Origin: Jiangella endophytica
GTDB taxonomy: Bacteria; Actinomycetota; Actinomycetes; Jiangellales; Jiangellaceae
Length of the DNA: 64,000 bases
Assembly: GCF_003427025.1 (NCBI RefSeq)
Contig: NZ_QVAI01000010.1
Coordinates: forward strand, 62,001 to 126,000
Direction of reading: 5' to 3'
The translations under genes and the position numbers were made by a program. A model generated the notes under the pieces. It was not told where the DNA came from. It did no database searches and was given only the letters and a program-made list of their open reading frames with translations. Positions 63,319-64,000 of this stretch are shown here, piece after piece. Within the stretch, counting starts at the first letter, position 1. Every line of letters starts with the position of its first letter.

Positions 63319-64000
63319 ATGTCCGTGTCGATGGTGAGCCGGTGGTGGGAGGAGCGCAGCGCGCCGCAGCGTTTCGACCTCTACACCCGCGGCACCCTCT
63401 ACTCCATGCTGGCGGCCGAGCCGCTGCTGGCCCTGCTGGTGGCGTCGTCCAGCGAGGACCTCGGATCGGGCGCCGCGCTCGCCGTCTTCGTCGGCCTGGC
63501 CACCGCGCACGCCGTGCTCGGTCTCGTCGTCGTGCGGGGCGGGGTGGAGTGGTACCTCGGCCGCGGCTCCTGGCCGTACCGGTGGACGGTGGTGCTGCTG
63601 GTGGTGACGGTGTGCGCGGCGGCATCGGCGGTGTGGGCGTTCGGCTGGGAGCCCCCGTCGGAGCCGGGCGTCATCAGCGGCGCCGTGGCCACGCAGTTCG
63701 CCGTCATCATGCTGTGCGGCTTCACCGTCGGAGCGCTGACGCCGCGGCTGGACAGCCCGCGGCTGGCGCTGCTCGCGCTGGTGCTCGGCGGGGGCGCGGC
63801 GGTCGTCGGGCTCCTCAGCGACTGGCCGCAACCCAGCGCCGTCGGCACCGGGTTGGCCGGGGTGTTCGCCTACCTCGGCGGCTGGTCGGCCTTCCGGGCG
63901 TCGATCTGGATGCTCGGCATCGTGTGGGAGCTGGACCGGTCGCGACAGGTGCAGGCCGACCTCGCCGTCGCCGAGGAACGGCTGCGCTTCGCCCGCGACC
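63319..64000 (+). CDS. Sensor histidine kinase (NarL/DesK class), cut by window edge
   Basis: The start of a membrane histidine kinase; 227 residues are visible. After MSVSMVSRWWEERSAPQRFDLYTRG come about five membrane segments (LYSMLAAEPLLALLVAS, AALAVFVGLATAHAVLGLVVV, WTVVLLVVTVCAAASAVWAF, ISGAVATQFAVIMLCGFTVG, LALLALVLGGGAAVVGLL). The last residues, VQADLAVAEERLRFARD, are the classic lead-in to the HisKA_3 phospho-acceptor helix of DesK-type kinases. An ATG at 63331 is an alternative start. A response regulator is expected to follow outside the window. Confidence 0.82.
   Translation, partial: MSVSMVSRWWEERSAPQRFDLYTRGTLYSMLAAEPLLALLVASSSEDLGSGAALAVFVGLATAHAVLGLVVVRGGVEWYLGRGSWPYRWTVVLLVVTVCAAASAVWAFGWEPPSEPGVISGAVATQFAVIMLCGFTVGALTPRLDSPRLALLALVLGGGAAVVGLLSDWPQPSAVGTGLAGVFAYLGGWSAFRASIWMLGIVWELDRSRQVQADLAVAEERLRFARD

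Overview
The window is a high-GC actinobacterial chromosome segment. Supporting signs are the linked block pyrR-pyrBC-carAB-pyrD-pyrF-mihF-gmk-rpoZ-coaBC-metK-priA, many GTG/TTG starts with stop/start overlaps, an actinobacterial integration host factor (mIHF), a helicase-dead PriA, an InhA-type enoyl reductase, an F420-type (Ddn-like) nitroreductase fold protein, a SAV_6107-type HEPN protein, DUF3099, and an IdeR/DmdR-type iron box. I cannot name the species; a soil actinomycete (Jiangella/Nocardioides-like) is a guess. No rRNA, tRNA, CRISPR array, prophage or transposase was seen.

Layout. 1-1.6 kb: cut-off MFS exporter, Ddn-like protein, GatB/YqeY-domain protein. 1.6-5.4 kb: four-gene molybdenum-hydroxylase maturation set (MoxR ATPase, VWA/CoxE protein, XdhC, MobA-like nucleotidyltransferase). 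5.5-9.3 kb: convergent AllH-AllF(FdrA)-AllG set (oxamate carbamoyltransferase family), divergent from a PucR regulator at 9.4-11.1 kb; together these look like a purine/ureide catabolism locus. 11.1-13.6 kb: ECF sigma factor with a SnoaL-like tail, a stand-alone NTF2-like protein, a PPOX flavoprotein and a GNAT acetyltransferase. 13.9-23.2 kb: pyrimidine operon behind a PyrR-binding leader. 23.4-30.6 kb: mihF, gmk, rpoZ, coaBC, metK, a serine hydrolase and priA.

30.6-40.8 kb: an ECF-type ATPase with a zinc metallopeptidase, an ABC-F protein, a small HTH protein, an ABC exporter, an SDR, a GH15 enzyme and SURF1. 40.9-46.3 kb: moaA, DUF3099, dodecin, fabG-fabI, an S33 peptidase and a protein built of six DivIVA motifs. 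46.3-50.3 kb: polyprenyl synthase, siderophore-binding lipoprotein and FhuF-like reductase behind an iron box, then metF. 50.3-64 kb: FAD oxidoreductase, YbaK, SAV_6107, PAC2, M48 peptidase, a MacB-like tripartite ABC system, a large secreted subtilase, and an ABC-2 exporter followed by the start of a sensor kinase.

The most unusual non-coding signal is a family of palindromic intergenic repeats with a GGCATGCATGCC core and TGATCACGT-type outer arms. Three full copies sit exactly between convergent genes (5.4, 37.4 and 58.2 kb), some supplying the neighbours' stop codons, and a partial copy lies at 30.95 kb. A distinct 22-bp palindrome separates pyrD and pyrF. A second recurrent theme is a TANNNT box ending 6-7 nt before the start codon in at least nine monocistronic or first genes, which predicts leaderless mRNAs and fixes several starts.
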